A stretch of 64,000 nt of DNA from Halorutilus salinus (GCF_026242195.1 NZ_RKLV01000001.1:62001-126000), one strand, 5' to 3'. Counted from the stretch's first letter, positions 51,727-63,317 are shown. Notes: a model not told the origin generated them from the sequence alone. Made by a program: numbers and translations.

Positions 51727-53295
51727 CTACCCCGCGCCCACGGTTGCGTTCGCCGCCCCCGTCTCCTGTATGACGTACCTCTGTCCCACCATGGGGTTGA
51801 GGAGTGAGTCGACGGGTGCGTCGTCGTCACGCAGGACGGGGACGTCTTGTGTCGGTGGCGCGTCGGCGAGGCTTTCTATCTCTCCCGAAAGGTCGTAACC
51901 GATACCCCTGTTACCGTTACGTCTACGCAACGTCTCCTCCGTAAGCCTCCCGTCCCCCTTCGTCGCAACCACCTCGATGTTCTGAACAACGCCCCCACCG
52001 ACCGTCGGGAAGGCGTAGACGGACGGGAAGACGCGCGACACTGTTCTGTACTCGGAACGGTAGAACCTCGAAGCGGGACCCGACGGAGCCGATATTAGGT
52101 TCATGAACAGCATACCGTCTTCGGACAGACGTGACTCTGCGAGACGCATAAACTCAACCGTCGTCATATGGAAAGGTACCTTGTCCTTCTTGTACGCGTC
52201 GAGAACGATCAGGTCGTACCTTTCGTCTGTTTGGCGCAGGAAACGTCTACCGTCGTCGTTGTATATACTGAGCTTCCCGGACTCTTCGACGCCGAAGTAA
52301 CGTTCGGCAACGTCTATGACCTCAGGATCTATCTCGACGGCGTCGACGGTGACGTTGTACTCGTCGGCGAAGATACGGGGTCCCGTGAATCCGCCGCCGC
52401 CGATGAACAGAACGTCGTCGATACCGCCGGGGTCGTCAGCCATAACGAACGGCAGATGGAAGTAACGCGTGTAGCCGAAGACGTGGCGGTCGGGGTTCGA
52501 CGTATCGATCGCACTGTGCCGTGCCCCGTCGAGTAGGAGCGTCCGCGTATCGCCCGAGTCGACGACGCGTAGCTCCTGATACGGTGTCTGTACCCCGTAC
52601 ACGACCTCGCCTTCGACCGTATAGCCGATAGCGCCCGCGCCGACCGCACCGAGAAGCGCGGCTGAGACGACGAGAGCGCCCGCGACCGTCTCGCGTGACG
52701 GCGACGGCGCGTCGACCAGAACCGCGGCGACGACGAGGAGAGCACCGAAGACGAAGTTGGAGCTACCTACCGACAGCGTCGGGACGAGAACGAACGTCGC
52801 GCCGAAAGCGCCGACGATGCTCCCGACCGTACCGACTGCGTAGACGTGTCCCGACGCCTCGCCCACCGCCTCTTTCCGCGACAGTTCGGCGGCGTACGGG
52901 CTTATGAAGCCGAGCAGGTAGGTCGGGGGTCCAAACAGGAGCGTAACCGCGGGGAGGGAGGCGAAACGGGCGGGTAGAGGCACGACCGCCGCGGCTTCGA
53001 GAAGCAGGTCGCCCGCGAATACGAGCACGGCGACGTACCCTGCGGTGCCGAGAAGGAGACGTACGAGACGACCGTCCGAAGCTCGTTCCGCCCTCTTGCC
53101 GCCGCGGTAGTATCCGAGCGACAGCGCGGCGAGAAAGACGCCTATGATACTACCCCATGTGTAGATACTGCTACCGAACTCCGGGGCTACCATCCGTCCT
53201 GCGACTATCTCCAACCCCATGCTCGCAACGCCTGAGACGAAGACGGCTGTCTCCGCCCCCGTGACGCCGTACGCGGATGGTCGCCCAAGCTTCAC
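51727..53295 (-). CDS. Membrane-fused spermidine synthase-like protein
   Basis: A 522-residue protein. N-terminal seven to eight membrane helices (about 14-220, including ETAVFVSGVASMGLEIVAGRM) precede a spermidine synthase-like Rossmann domain (DDVLFIGGGGFTGPRIF, DAVEIDPEVIDVAERYF, YDLIVLDAYKKDKVPFHMTT). The polyamine-binding acidic residues are less clear, so methyl- or aminopropyl-transfer is uncertain. Common in haloarchaea. Confidence 0.86.
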   Translation of the reverse strand: MKLGRPSAYGVTGAETAVFVSGVASMGLEIVAGRMVAPEFGSSIYTWGSIIGVFLAALSLGYYRGGKRAERASDGRLVRLLLGTAGYVAVLVFAGDLLLEAAAVVPLPARFASLPAVTLLFGPPTYLLGFISPYAAELSRKEAVGEASGHVYAVGTVGSIVGAFGATFVLVPTLSVGSSNFVFGALLVVAAVLVDAPSPSRETVAGALVVSAALLGAVGAGAIGYTVEGEVVYGVQTPYQELRVVDSGDTRTLLLDGARHSAIDTSNPDRHVFGYTRYFHLPFVMADDPGGIDDVLFIGGGGFTGPRIFADEYNVTVDAVEIDPEVIDVAERYFGVEESGKLSIYNDDGRRFLRQTDERYDLIVLDAYKKDKVPFHMTTVEFMRLAESRLSEDGMLFMNLISAPSGPASRFYRSEYRTVSRVFPSVYAFPTVGGGVVQNIEVVATKGDGRLTEETLRRRNGNRGIGYDLSGEIESLADAPPTQDVPVLRDDDAPVDSLLNPMVGQRYVIQETGAANATVGAG

Positions 53296-53345
53296 TACAT
53301 AATCTACACGGGACGCCGTATTAAACGCCGCGTCTCAGGCGTACC

Positions 53346-54269
53346 TCAGTCGAGCGCAGTAAGCTCGTCAAGCTGAGGTATGGAGGCGTCGTCGTCGAGC
53401 ATCTGCTTCATCCTACCCTGATGACGGTCGGCGGCGTACCGCGCGAGCCTTCCGGGACCCGTACCGGGGAAGCTATCCGGGTCGTCGACGGAGTCCCAGA
53501 CGTGCATCACCGTCTTCTGAACAAGAGGCACGATGTCACCGAGCGTGTCGTGTAGAACCTCCTCGTCGACGCCTTCCTCGTGTATCGCCTCCTTGACCTT
53601 ACGCATACCGAAGCCGACGTGACGCGCCTCGTCGCGGCGTATCAGCTTGATGCCTTTGACCAGACCCGGTAGGTGAGGAAGGTCTTCCTTCGTACCGTCG
53701 AAGTTCTTTGTAAGACCCCAGTATCCCGTCTGTGCGAGTATACCCTCGACGGTCAGGTGGTAGTGGGCGTACGCACGCACCCGGTTCTCAACCGTATCCT
53801 CCTCTACGAGCCTGTGCATCGCCTCCTCCTCTCGCTCGAACAGTTCGAGGTACTCGTCGGCGTACCACCGATCCTCGTGCGGTGATGTCACGTCCATGCC
53901 GACCGTCTCCTCCGCGGGGTTGGTCACCTCGCGCCAGTAACGGTCGAAGAAGTCGGCGTGTTTCGCCTCCTCGTACATCTGTGTGGTTATGAACATCTGA
54001 TCCTCGACCGTATCGAGAGCCGTCGCAAGCGGTGCGAGATCCTCGGTCACCGACCCCTCACCCGCACCGAACATGGCGAGCGCCGAACGGAGTATGTTGG
54101 TTGAGTTGCGTATCTCCTCCTCCGTCCAGTCGATATCGTCCGCCATCGCCACGAAGTTCTCGCGATCCTCCGACAGATCTATCCCGTACGGATCCCAGTG
54201 CCCTTCGACGGCGTTTCTGTAGTAACGGTAGCTATGATCCTCGGTTGCAAGGCTGTAGTCGGCTCCCAT
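53346..54269 (-). CDS. R2-like ligand-binding oxidase (R2lox)
   Basis: A 307-residue four-helix diiron protein, often misnamed ribonucleotide reductase beta. Metal ligands are visible as E71, E101 and H104 (EAKH), E175 (TVEGILAQTGY), E214 and H217 (EARH). The Val74 and Tyr170 that form the ether cross-link of R2lox proteins are conserved too, which distinguishes it from NrdB. No nrdA is nearby. It uses a Mn/Fe centre and probably oxidises a bound fatty-acid-like ligand. Confidence 0.9.
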   Translation of the reverse strand: MGADYSLATEDHSYRYYRNAVEGHWDPYGIDLSEDRENFVAMADDIDWTEEEIRNSTNILRSALAMFGAGEGSVTEDLAPLATALDTVEDQMFITTQMYEEAKHADFFDRYWREVTNPAEETVGMDVTSPHEDRWYADEYLELFEREEEAMHRLVEEDTVENRVRAYAHYHLTVEGILAQTGYWGLTKNFDGTKEDLPHLPGLVKGIKLIRRDEARHVGFGMRKVKEAIHEEGVDEEVLHDTLGDIVPLVQKTVMHVWDSVDDPDSFPGTGPGRLARYAADRHQGRMKQMLDDDASIPQLDELTALD

Positions 54270-54363
54270 ACCCTAACCACGCACGGCTCTCACGTACCGT
54301 TTTAGCCTCGTCCGAACCGTGGAAAAAAGGCTGTTTAATACGCGGTCGGTGTACGGAGAATGT

Positions 54364-54494
54364 AAAAACGGGGGTGGTGTCCGGGACACGAGGGTATACA
54401 CCGGCGGTGGACGCCGGCGACGGCTGAACCGGCGCACGGAAGCGGCACCCGTGCGGCGACGGCACCATGGATGGCGTGACACCTGACCCCGCGT
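54364..54494 (-). ncRNA. Candidate structured non-coding RNA
   Basis: In the 299-bp gap between katG and the R2lox gene, a terminal helix pairs 54369-54381 with 54478-54491 (cggggg, t, ggtgtc with gacacc, tga, ccccg). Inside are perfect hairpins at 54401-54417 (ccggcg/cgccgg) and 54433-54455 (cgcacgg/ccgtgcg). On the minus strand the helix is followed at once by five T (54368-54364), and a TATA-like element (AATTAAATTA, 54516-54525) lies about 26 nt before the predicted start near 54494. High GC contrasts with AT-rich flanks. No coding frame is convincing. It does not carry the conserved motifs of SRP, RNase P or H/ACA RNAs that I know. Confidence 0.55.
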
Positions 54495-54568
54495 CTTGGC
54501 GTAGGAGGGCTTGTCTAATTTAATTGGCGTATGCGAAAAAACGTATTTTACATAACGCCCCCGACCGT

Positions 54569-56924
<2,356 letters not shown>

Positions 56925-58058
56925 TCAGTCACGTATAGCGTCGACGGGATCCTCGTTCGCCGCCGACCATGCCGGATATATACCGCTGAGAACGCTCACG
57001 GCTACACCGACGCCGAACGCTGTGCCGAGGTAGAAGAACGTACCTGGGTCGAAGACCGCCGAGGCTCCCACCGGTGTCAGGTAGTAGAGTGCGGCGACGG
57101 CGATGGACGTAAGCGCAACCCCGAACACGGAACCGACGACGCCGAGAGCGACAGCCTCTATGAGTATTATCCTGACCACGTCTCCGCGTTGCCCGCCGAC
57201 GGCTCTCATTACGCCTATCTCGCCGCGGCGTTCGACCACGCTCATCATCATGACGTTGAGTATGCTCACGCCGGCGACTATGAGCGAGATCGCGCCGAGG
57301 CTTATGAGAAAGCCGCTGAGGAGCGAGAAGAAGTCATCTATCTCCTCAACCACCGACGAGAGTTCGAAGACGGTGACACGGTTCTCGCGCGCGTTCACCG
57401 TTTCCCGTACTGCGTCAGCCGCCTCGCTTGCGCCACCGCCTGACTCTCCGCTCAGGACGACCTGATCGTAGCCGCCGCCGGTTCCGAGAGCTGTCTCAGG
57501 GACGACGACCGCCTCGTCGGGGCTAACGGGCGATATCTGTGTTTCGGAGCCTTGTAGAACTGCGACTATCCTGTATGAGCCGACCTCGGTCTCGATCCTG
57601 TCGCCGACACGTAGGCTGAGCCTCTCGGCGACCTCCGAACCGACCGCGGCACCGGTTCTGAACACACGCGGAAGGCTACCTTCGGAAGCCTCGAAGACCG
57701 CACCCGGGTTCTCCGTGCCGTAGAACGTGACCGAAGCCGTCTCCCCTCTGCTCGCGGCTAACCCCGACGCCGTGAGTATAGCCGCCGAGGGCGTCCCCGA
57801 GGTGGCGCGCTCTATCTCGTCGACGACCGTCTCAGGTATGGAGGTGTACCCCTCCTCGCCGTTCGGCGTGACAACCACCTCGCTCCCTATCTCACCTATT
57901 GTAGATGTCGCCTCGACTGCGAGAACGTTCCCGAATATACCGAGCGCGGCTATCGCGAACACGCCTATGGCGATACCCGCACACGCGAGACCCGATCTGA
58001 ACCTACTCCGTGTCAGGTTACGCACCGCCATACCGACGAGCGTCGGCTTCGGGTTCAC
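56925..58058 (-). CDS. MacB/FtsX-type ABC transporter permease
   Basis: A 377-residue membrane protein with the FtsX/MacB layout: an N-terminal helix (FRSGLACAGIAIGVFAIAALG), a large extracellular domain (about 45-240), and three C-terminal helices (FFSLLSGFLISLGAISLIVAG, ILIEAVALGVVGSVFGVALT, GTAFGVGVAVSVLSGIYPAW). It ends KEDPVDAIRD-like (NEDPVDAIRD). Coupled by 4 bp to the ATPase gene upstream. Confidence 0.93.
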   Translation of the reverse strand: MNPKPTLVGMAVRNLTRSRFRSGLACAGIAIGVFAIAALGIFGNVLAVEATSTIGEIGSEVVVTPNGEEGYTSIPETVVDEIERATSGTPSAAILTASGLAASRGETASVTFYGTENPGAVFEASEGSLPRVFRTGAAVGSEVAERLSLRVGDRIETEVGSYRIVAVLQGSETQISPVSPDEAVVVPETALGTGGGYDQVVLSGESGGGASEAADAVRETVNARENRVTVFELSSVVEEIDDFFSLLSGFLISLGAISLIVAGVSILNVMMMSVVERRGEIGVMRAVGGQRGDVVRIILIEAVALGVVGSVFGVALTSIAVAALYYLTPVGASAVFDPGTFFYLGTAFGVGVAVSVLSGIYPAWSAANEDPVDAIRD

Positions 58059-58753
58059 GGCTCGCCCCCGACACGCGCCGTGTCGGAGCGCGAATCCGAC
58101 AGCCTACCGTCGACGAGTTCCACGGTTCTGTCGGCGTACTCCTCCACCATCGGGTCGTGCGTCACGGCTATTACGCTCACGCCCGTCTCGCGCACCTTCG
58201 ATATCTCACCCAGTATCCTCTCGCTCGTGTCGAGGTCGAGGTTCCCCGTCGGTTCGTCGGTGAGCAGAACCTCAGGCGAGTTTATGAGCGAACGCGCGAT
58301 AGCGACGCGTTGCTTCTGCCCGCCTGAGAGTTCGTTCGGGTAGTGGTCTACCCTGTCACCCAGACCGACACGTCCGAGTAGCTCGCGTGCGCGTCCGCTG
58401 TCGACACGGCTCTTGTTGAACGCCGTCGGCATACGGACGTTCTCCTCGGCGGTCAGGTTAGGGAGGAGATAGAAGTCCTGAAAGACGAAGCCGATCACCT
58501 CACCGCGTTTCTCCGTCCTCCTGCTTTCGCTCATATCCGTGGCATCGACGCCCCCGACGACAACCCTACCGCTCGTCGGTCTGTCGAGTAGCCCGATCAG
58601 GTTGAGCATGGTGCTCTTGCCGCTACCGCTCGGTCCTATCACGGAGACGAACTCGCCCTCATCGACGGTCACGTTTATGTCGTCGAGAGCCGTTACCCTC
58701 CTGTCGCCGCTCTCGTACTCCTTCGTCACACCGATCAGCTCGACAGCCGTCAT
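58055..58753 (-). CDS. ABC transporter ATP-binding protein (LolD/MacB type)
   Basis: A 232-residue ATPase: Walker A GPSGSGKST, Q-loop FQDFYLLPNLTAEEN, signature LSGGQKQRVAIARSL, Walker B LLTDEPTGNLD and switch His in VTHDP. It pairs with the adjacent permease. It may export or extract a lipid-linked or peptide substrate. Overlaps both neighbours by 4 bp. Confidence 0.95.
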   Translation of the reverse strand: MTAVELIGVTKEYESGDRRVTALDDINVTVDEGEFVSVIGPSGSGKSTMLNLIGLLDRPTSGRVVVGGVDATDMSESRRTEKRGEVIGFVFQDFYLLPNLTAEENVRMPTAFNKSRVDSGRARELLGRVGLGDRVDHYPNELSGGQKQRVAIARSLINSPEVLLTDEPTGNLDLDTSERILGEISKVRETGVSVIAVTHDPMVEEYADRTVELVDGRLSDSRSDTARVGGEP

Positions 58754-60153
58754 CCCTTACCGCCGTTACCGTCTTCTACCCTTCTGCCCCCTCTGCGACG
58801 GAGGTACACGGCGACCGCCGAGACGAGGGGAACGAGGAGAGCCAAGCCGATGAGCGCCGAGAAAGCGGGTTCGCCGCCCCCGCCCCCGCCCCCGCCTTCC
58901 TCACCGCCGCCGCCCGCTTCCGTCCCCGTTACGTCCGAACCCGTGTCGATCCTAAGAGGGAACGTCTCCCTTCTGTCCGTACCGTCGAAGCTGTACCTCA
59001 CCTCGACGGGTATACTGTCCGCCGCTTTGTCGACCTCCGCGGTGAGTTCGAAGAACGTAAACTCCGAACCCGGAACAGTGCCTATGAAGCTGTTCGCCGA
59101 CGGGTACGTGGGCGAGACGCCGTCGCCGGAGTCACCGACAGAGACCGTCGTACCTCTGGCGTCAGCACGTCCGGTGTTCCCGACGTTTCCCGACAGAACG
59201 ATCGTATCCCCCTCGCGTTGCATGCTCACGTCGGTGACCGTGAGGTTTGCGACCGCCGGATCGTACTCGACCGAACGTGTCGCGGTTCCCGTCTCACCAG
59301 CCGCGGTGTACGTGACCTCGAAGCTGTACGTACTCGTCCCGATCCTCGACGGTTCGAGGCTGACCGTCTCCACCCCGAACGGTGCGAGGCTACCGACAGC
59401 TATACGCGGAAGACTCTGACCGTCGACGCTGGGGGTCACGTAGACGTCCCTCGCTTCGACGTTGCCGAAGTTCGTTACGCGTACCTCAAAGGCGTCCACC
59501 GTGGGTGGTTCTTCGTCCTGACCCAACGATCCGGAACCGACCCCGCCACCGCCTATACCGCCACCGCCGAGGACGTTACCTATGTTTATCCCGCCTACCT
59601 GTTCCCCCTGCCCGCCCTCGGCTCCGTCCTCCTCGCCGCTCGGTCTCTCGACGAGCGTAGCGTCCACACCGACGTCGCCCTCAGGGCGCTGTACGTCGAC
59701 GGAGCCTACGAAGAAGTTTACCGGCTTTGCGGCTGTTACCGTCCCATCGGTTCCTTCGCCCTGACTCGTCGCGCGTACGTACGCCTCAAGACGTTTGAAA
59801 CCGACCTCCTCGAACGAAGTAACGAGGTCGACTGTAACCGTGTCTCCGGGCGAGAGAGCGCCGACACCCGACCTTGCAACCGCCGTCGCCCTGTCCACGG
59901 AGTCGAACGGTCCACCTCCTCTTTCCCTAAGATACAGCCTGTCGACCTCAACCGCGTCGGTGCTACCCCCGGAGTTCGAAACAGTGATACTGACGTTGAC
60001 CATCTCTCCGGGACTCGGTCTATCGTCCGAGACACCCACCTCCTCGATCGTTAGACGCGCATCCGGAACGGCACCGACGGACGCACAGGCTGAAAGCAAC
60101 ACGACAGCGGAGGTAATACCTACGAGTAGTGCGGTTTGCGGAAGACTTCTCAT
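58750..60153 (-). CDS. Lipoprotein-like CARDB/adhesion-domain protein of the ABC operon
   Basis: A 467-residue exported protein. From ATG 60153 a signal peptide ends in a lipobox-like LLSAC (start 60204 is also possible). Beta-sandwich CARDB-type domains follow (EVGVSDDRPSPGEMVNVSITVSN and later VTNFGNVEARDVYV). A Gly-rich linker precedes a C-terminal membrane helix with RRRGG. It is a COG1361-like surface protein that precedes its ABC partners, overlapping the ATPase start by 4 bp. Confidence 0.8.
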   Translation of the reverse strand: MRSLPQTALLVGITSAVVLLSACASVGAVPDARLTIEEVGVSDDRPSPGEMVNVSITVSNSGGSTDAVEVDRLYLRERGGGPFDSVDRATAVARSGVGALSPGDTVTVDLVTSFEEVGFKRLEAYVRATSQGEGTDGTVTAAKPVNFFVGSVDVQRPEGDVGVDATLVERPSGEEDGAEGGQGEQVGGINIGNVLGGGGIGGGGVGSGSLGQDEEPPTVDAFEVRVTNFGNVEARDVYVTPSVDGQSLPRIAVGSLAPFGVETVSLEPSRIGTSTYSFEVTYTAAGETGTATRSVEYDPAVANLTVTDVSMQREGDTIVLSGNVGNTGRADARGTTVSVGDSGDGVSPTYPSANSFIGTVPGSEFTFFELTAEVDKAADSIPVEVRYSFDGTDRRETFPLRIDTGSDVTGTEAGGGGEEGGGGGGGGEPAFSALIGLALLVPLVSAVAVYLRRRGGRRVEDGNGGKG

Positions 60154-60280
60154 CCACCGTAGTGTACGTCTCGTACACGAATATGCGTTCGGGTTGGGCT
60201 TCACGAGCGAGACCGACGGAGGGTCAGGGCTTCTTACACCACGAACCGGGCGCTCGTACGCCTCCGGCGTTCCGGTACCC

Positions 60281-60472
60281 TCACGATCGGCTACCCACGT
60301 CGAACTCCTCCGCCGACCGGTAGCAGAAGCATCCTTCGGGAACCCCCACCGACCTGACCTCGCTCGCGTCCGGGCTGTGCTCCCACCTGACCCCGGTCTC
60401 TGTTCCGTCGCGCCGGTGTAGCCTGAAGTCGGACTCGCCGTGTTTCACCAACACGTACAGTTTCGCCGTCAT
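60281..60472 (-). CDS. Hypothetical 63-residue protein
   Basis: A short ORF from ATG 60472: MTAKLYVLVKHGESDFRLHR, RDGTETGVRWEHSPDASEVR, ending EEFDVGSRS. Basic/polar, no hydrophobic segment, one CxC pair (CFCYRS). It lies 16 bp downstream of the ammonium transporter stop on the same strand. The usual PII-type (glnK) partner is not seen. Function unknown. Confidence 0.5.
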   Translation of the reverse strand: MTAKLYVLVKHGESDFRLHRRDGTETGVRWEHSPDASEVRSVGVPEGCFCYRSAEEFDVGSRS

Positions 60473-60488
60473 ACGCCGGTGGAACTCC

Positions 60489-61829
60489 TCAGTCGTCGGC
60501 GAAGCTTCCTTCCGACAGTCCCACACTTCCCTCATCCTGTCCCGACTCGGTGAACTCAGGGTACGAACTCATCCCGTGCTCGCTCACGTCCAGGCCCTGG
60601 CTCTCCTCGTTCTCGGAGACACGAAGACCGATGACCGCGTCGATAGCGCCCATCGTAACCATCGTCGCGAGCACCGTCCACGTGCCTATCAGCCCGACGC
60701 CGGCTACCTGCATCACGAGCTGGCTGAACGAGAACCCTGCGACATCGAAGAACGGGATCATCATCGTCCCTATGAAACCCGCGCTCCCGTGGACGGCGAA
60801 GACGCCGACGACGTCGTCGACACCCAGCGAGTCAACGACCCACCGAAAGACGAAGGGCGTCGTTGCTCCCCCGACGATCCCTATTACGAGACCTCCGACC
60901 CACGTCACATGGGCACATGCACCCGTGATAGCCACAAGTCCTGCGAGGAGACCGTTTGCCGAGAACAGCGGGTCGGGCTTGCCCTGCCAGAACGTCGTGA
61001 CGGCGGTCGAGGCTACCATACCTGCTCCCATAGCCAGCGTCGTGTTAAGAGCCACGCGTCCGAGAGCGCCGCCCTGGAACGCCCCGTCCGTCGTGAGCAC
61101 CGTCGCCTGCGTGCCGACGTTAAAGCCGTACCAGCCGAAGGCGAGTATCAGGGTTCCGAGGACGGCGTATATGACGTTGTGTCCGGGTATCGGCACCGAG
61201 TTCCCTTCTGGGTCGTACCTGTCCCTACGTGGACCGAGCATGTACGCCGCTGTCAGACCTGCTATGCCGCCGACGGCGTGGACGACCGTCGCACCCGCGA
61301 AGTCCTTGTAGCCGACGCCGAGAGCCTGTCCGAGGTATCCGGTTGAGGAAAGCAGACCCGTTCCTCCCCACGCCGAACCCGCGACAACGGGGTAGATTAC
61401 CGCGGTTATAACGACGGCGTAGACCGCGTACGCCGAGAACTTTATCCGTCCCGCAACCGCACCCGAAACGATAGTCGCCGCTGTCATGGCGAAGACGGCA
61501 CCGAACAGCCACCCCACCCAAGAGCCGGGGTCACTGATATGCGACATAGCTCCGCCGATGTCGAAAGCCGTACCCGGCGAACCTATCTGACCCACGACGG
61601 CGAATACCCCTGCCCCTATCAGGAAGTACACCAAGACACCCGCCGACCAGTCCCACATGTTTTTCATAACGACGTTTGCGGCGTTTTTGGCGCGCACCTG
61701 ACCCGCTTCAAGCAGTGCGAACCCTGGTTGCATGAAGAATATCAGGAACGTCACCGTGAGTATCCAGACGTTGTTGATGCTGTCCGCGATAGCCGTCACG
61801 TCCGACTGAAGCGCGTACGTTCCTAACAT
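60489..61829 (-). CDS. amt: Ammonium transporter
   Basis: A 446-residue Amt/Rh-family protein with about 11 membrane helices. The twin-His pore motif is seen as GATVVHAVGGIAGL and VFAVHGSAGFIGT, and the start MLGTYALQSDVTAIADSINNVW... FFMQPGFALLEAGQVRAKN matches the family. Start at 61829 is preferred over upstream ATGs. It usually neighbours a glnK; none is present here. Confidence 0.95.
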   Translation of the reverse strand: MLGTYALQSDVTAIADSINNVWILTVTFLIFFMQPGFALLEAGQVRAKNAANVVMKNMWDWSAGVLVYFLIGAGVFAVVGQIGSPGTAFDIGGAMSHISDPGSWVGWLFGAVFAMTAATIVSGAVAGRIKFSAYAVYAVVITAVIYPVVAGSAWGGTGLLSSTGYLGQALGVGYKDFAGATVVHAVGGIAGLTAAYMLGPRRDRYDPEGNSVPIPGHNVIYAVLGTLILAFGWYGFNVGTQATVLTTDGAFQGGALGRVALNTTLAMGAGMVASTAVTTFWQGKPDPLFSANGLLAGLVAITGACAHVTWVGGLVIGIVGGATTPFVFRWVVDSLGVDDVVGVFAVHGSAGFIGTMMIPFFDVAGFSFSQLVMQVAGVGLIGTWTVLATMVTMGAIDAVIGLRVSENEESQGLDVSEHGMSSYPEFTESGQDEGSVGLSEGSFADD

Positions 61830-62139
61830 CCCCTTCTCCGAGTGTTTTCTTGGTCTTTGTCTACCTCCATCCGGCTTACCTCTATGTACATTTTGCGTAT
61901 TACGTAATAATACAAATGATGGGGGCTTAATCAACGTTTTGATTTACAGAGTTGCAATAGCTTAGGGAACCGCTCTTTCCAACTCTCAGAGGAGATCGGT
62001 GTTGCGTACCGGAAAACCGACGAAGCAAGCTATCACCTTCGGGTGTCTGATCCGTGTGTCAGAAGGTAGACGAGGAGGGATTTGGAATAACCGTCGCTGT
62101 CGGGCGTTCGGTGTGAAGGATGCTTAGCACCGAGTCTGT
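61830..62139. other. Intergenic region with a palindrome, amt promoter side
   Basis: A 310-bp stretch between amt and tRNA-Gln without a gene. It contains a perfect 12-bp palindrome (tattacgtaata, 61898-61909) within an AT-rich block about 70 bp upstream of the amt start. It may serve as an operator or as part of the promoter. The rest appears unstructured. Confidence 0.5.
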
Positions 62140-62211
62140 AGTCCCGCGAGGATTCGAACCTCGGTTAGGGGGACCAGAACCCCCCGTGATTGACCACTAC
62201 ACTACGGGACT
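62140..62211 (-). tRNA. tRNA-Gln (anticodon CUG)
   Basis: The 72-nt cloverleaf reads AGTCCCG at the 5' end, pairing with CGGGACT at the 3' end. The anticodon stem GGGGG/CCCCC encloses loop TTCTGGT, giving anticodon CTG. The T-arm is CGAGG-TTCGAAT-CCTCG. No intron and no encoded CCA. Confidence 0.95.
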
Positions 62212-62291
62212 CCGTTCTTTACTTATCCCTCTCGTCTATTATCCTTTACCCTTTGGGACAAGTTATTATCGGCGCGTGCGTACTGTTGACC

Positions 62292-63275
62292 ATGGATACC
62301 TACCTGTTCGGTCCCGACGATATCGACGAGACGCTCGATACCCCCTCGGTAACCGACGCCGTAGAGGACGCCTTCGCGGCGTACTACCATGAGGACGCCC
62401 AGATGCCGCCTAAGTCGTACATCGATCTCCCGGAGTACAACGGCGACTTCCGTTCGATGCCCGCGTACGTCGGCGGTGACGACGACGGAGCGGCGGTCAA
62501 GTGGGTCAACTCCCACCCGGACAACCCCGACGAACACGGCCTGCCGTCGGTCATGGGCGTCGTCGTCTACTCCGACCCCGAAACGGCGTTTCCGCTTGCA
62601 GTCATCGATGGAACGACCCTCACGCGTTACCGTACGGGTGCTGCGGCGGGCGTTGCGACACGGCACCTCGCGCGCGAGGAAGTATCGACGTTCGGTGTCG
62701 TAGGCGCGGGCGCGCAAGCGTACAGACAGGTCGAGGCGGTAACCGCCGTCCGAGACATAGAACGCGTAGTCGTCTCGGATGTCGATGAAGAAGCGGTCGA
62801 ACGTTTCGTCGATGACCACGACGACACCTCCTTCGACGTCGTCGGCGGGAAGACGCGGGAAGCCGCGGGGTGCGACGTCGTCTCTACCCTCACCCCCTCG
62901 CGCGAACCCATTGTGGAACGCAACTGGGTGAACGACGGCGCGCACGTCAACGCTATGGGTGCGGATGCCGAGGGGAAACAGGAACTCGACTCCGAACTTG
63001 TCAAGGATGCACGCGTGGTCGTCGACAACCCGGAGCAGTGCCTCCATTCGGGTGAAATAAACACACTCGTCTCCGCAGGTGAGTTCGACGAGGACGACGT
63101 CTACGCCACCCTCGGAGAGGTCATCGCGGGTGATGACCCCGGAAGCAGAGAGGACGACATCACGGTATTTGACTCGACGGGTCTCGCTATACAGGATGTC
63201 GCGGCGGCACGTCTCGTCAACAAACGTGGACGCGAGCGGGGTATCGGTACCCCTTTCGAACTCGTCGGGACGTAA
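62292..63275 (+). CDS. Ornithine cyclodeaminase/alanine dehydrogenase family protein
   Basis: A 327-residue protein: AVKWVNSHPDNP (catalytic Lys), RTGAAAGVATRHLAREEVSTFGVVGAGAQAYRQVEAV (NAD-binding), DVVSTLTPSREPIV, and NAMGADAEGKQELD. Archaeal members include alanine dehydrogenase (NAD-dependent, alanine to pyruvate) and ornithine cyclodeaminase; the exact reaction is open. Start at 62292; longer in-frame starts run over the tRNA. Confidence 0.9.
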   Translation: MDTYLFGPDDIDETLDTPSVTDAVEDAFAAYYHEDAQMPPKSYIDLPEYNGDFRSMPAYVGGDDDGAAVKWVNSHPDNPDEHGLPSVMGVVVYSDPETAFPLAVIDGTTLTRYRTGAAAGVATRHLAREEVSTFGVVGAGAQAYRQVEAVTAVRDIERVVVSDVDEEAVERFVDDHDDTSFDVVGGKTREAAGCDVVSTLTPSREPIVERNWVNDGAHVNAMGADAEGKQELDSELVKDARVVVDNPEQCLHSGEINTLVSAGEFDEDDVYATLGEVIAGDDPGSREDDITVFDSTGLAIQDVAAARLVNKRGRERGIGTPFELVGT

Positions 63276-63317
63276 CCGAACGACCGATTTAATACGTCGG
63301 AAGACGTACATAAACTG

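Noticed and set aside
54364-54494. SRP RNA or RNase P RNA at this site
   Set aside because: Too short, and the conserved SRP helix 8 and RNase P motifs are not present.
59218-60054. 278-codon ORF on the plus strand across the CARDB-domain gene
   Set aside because: Arg-rich shadow frame of the real minus-strand gene, without domains.
60576-61346. 256-codon plus-strand ORF across amt
   Set aside because: Antisense to a clear ammonium transporter; no recognisable fold.
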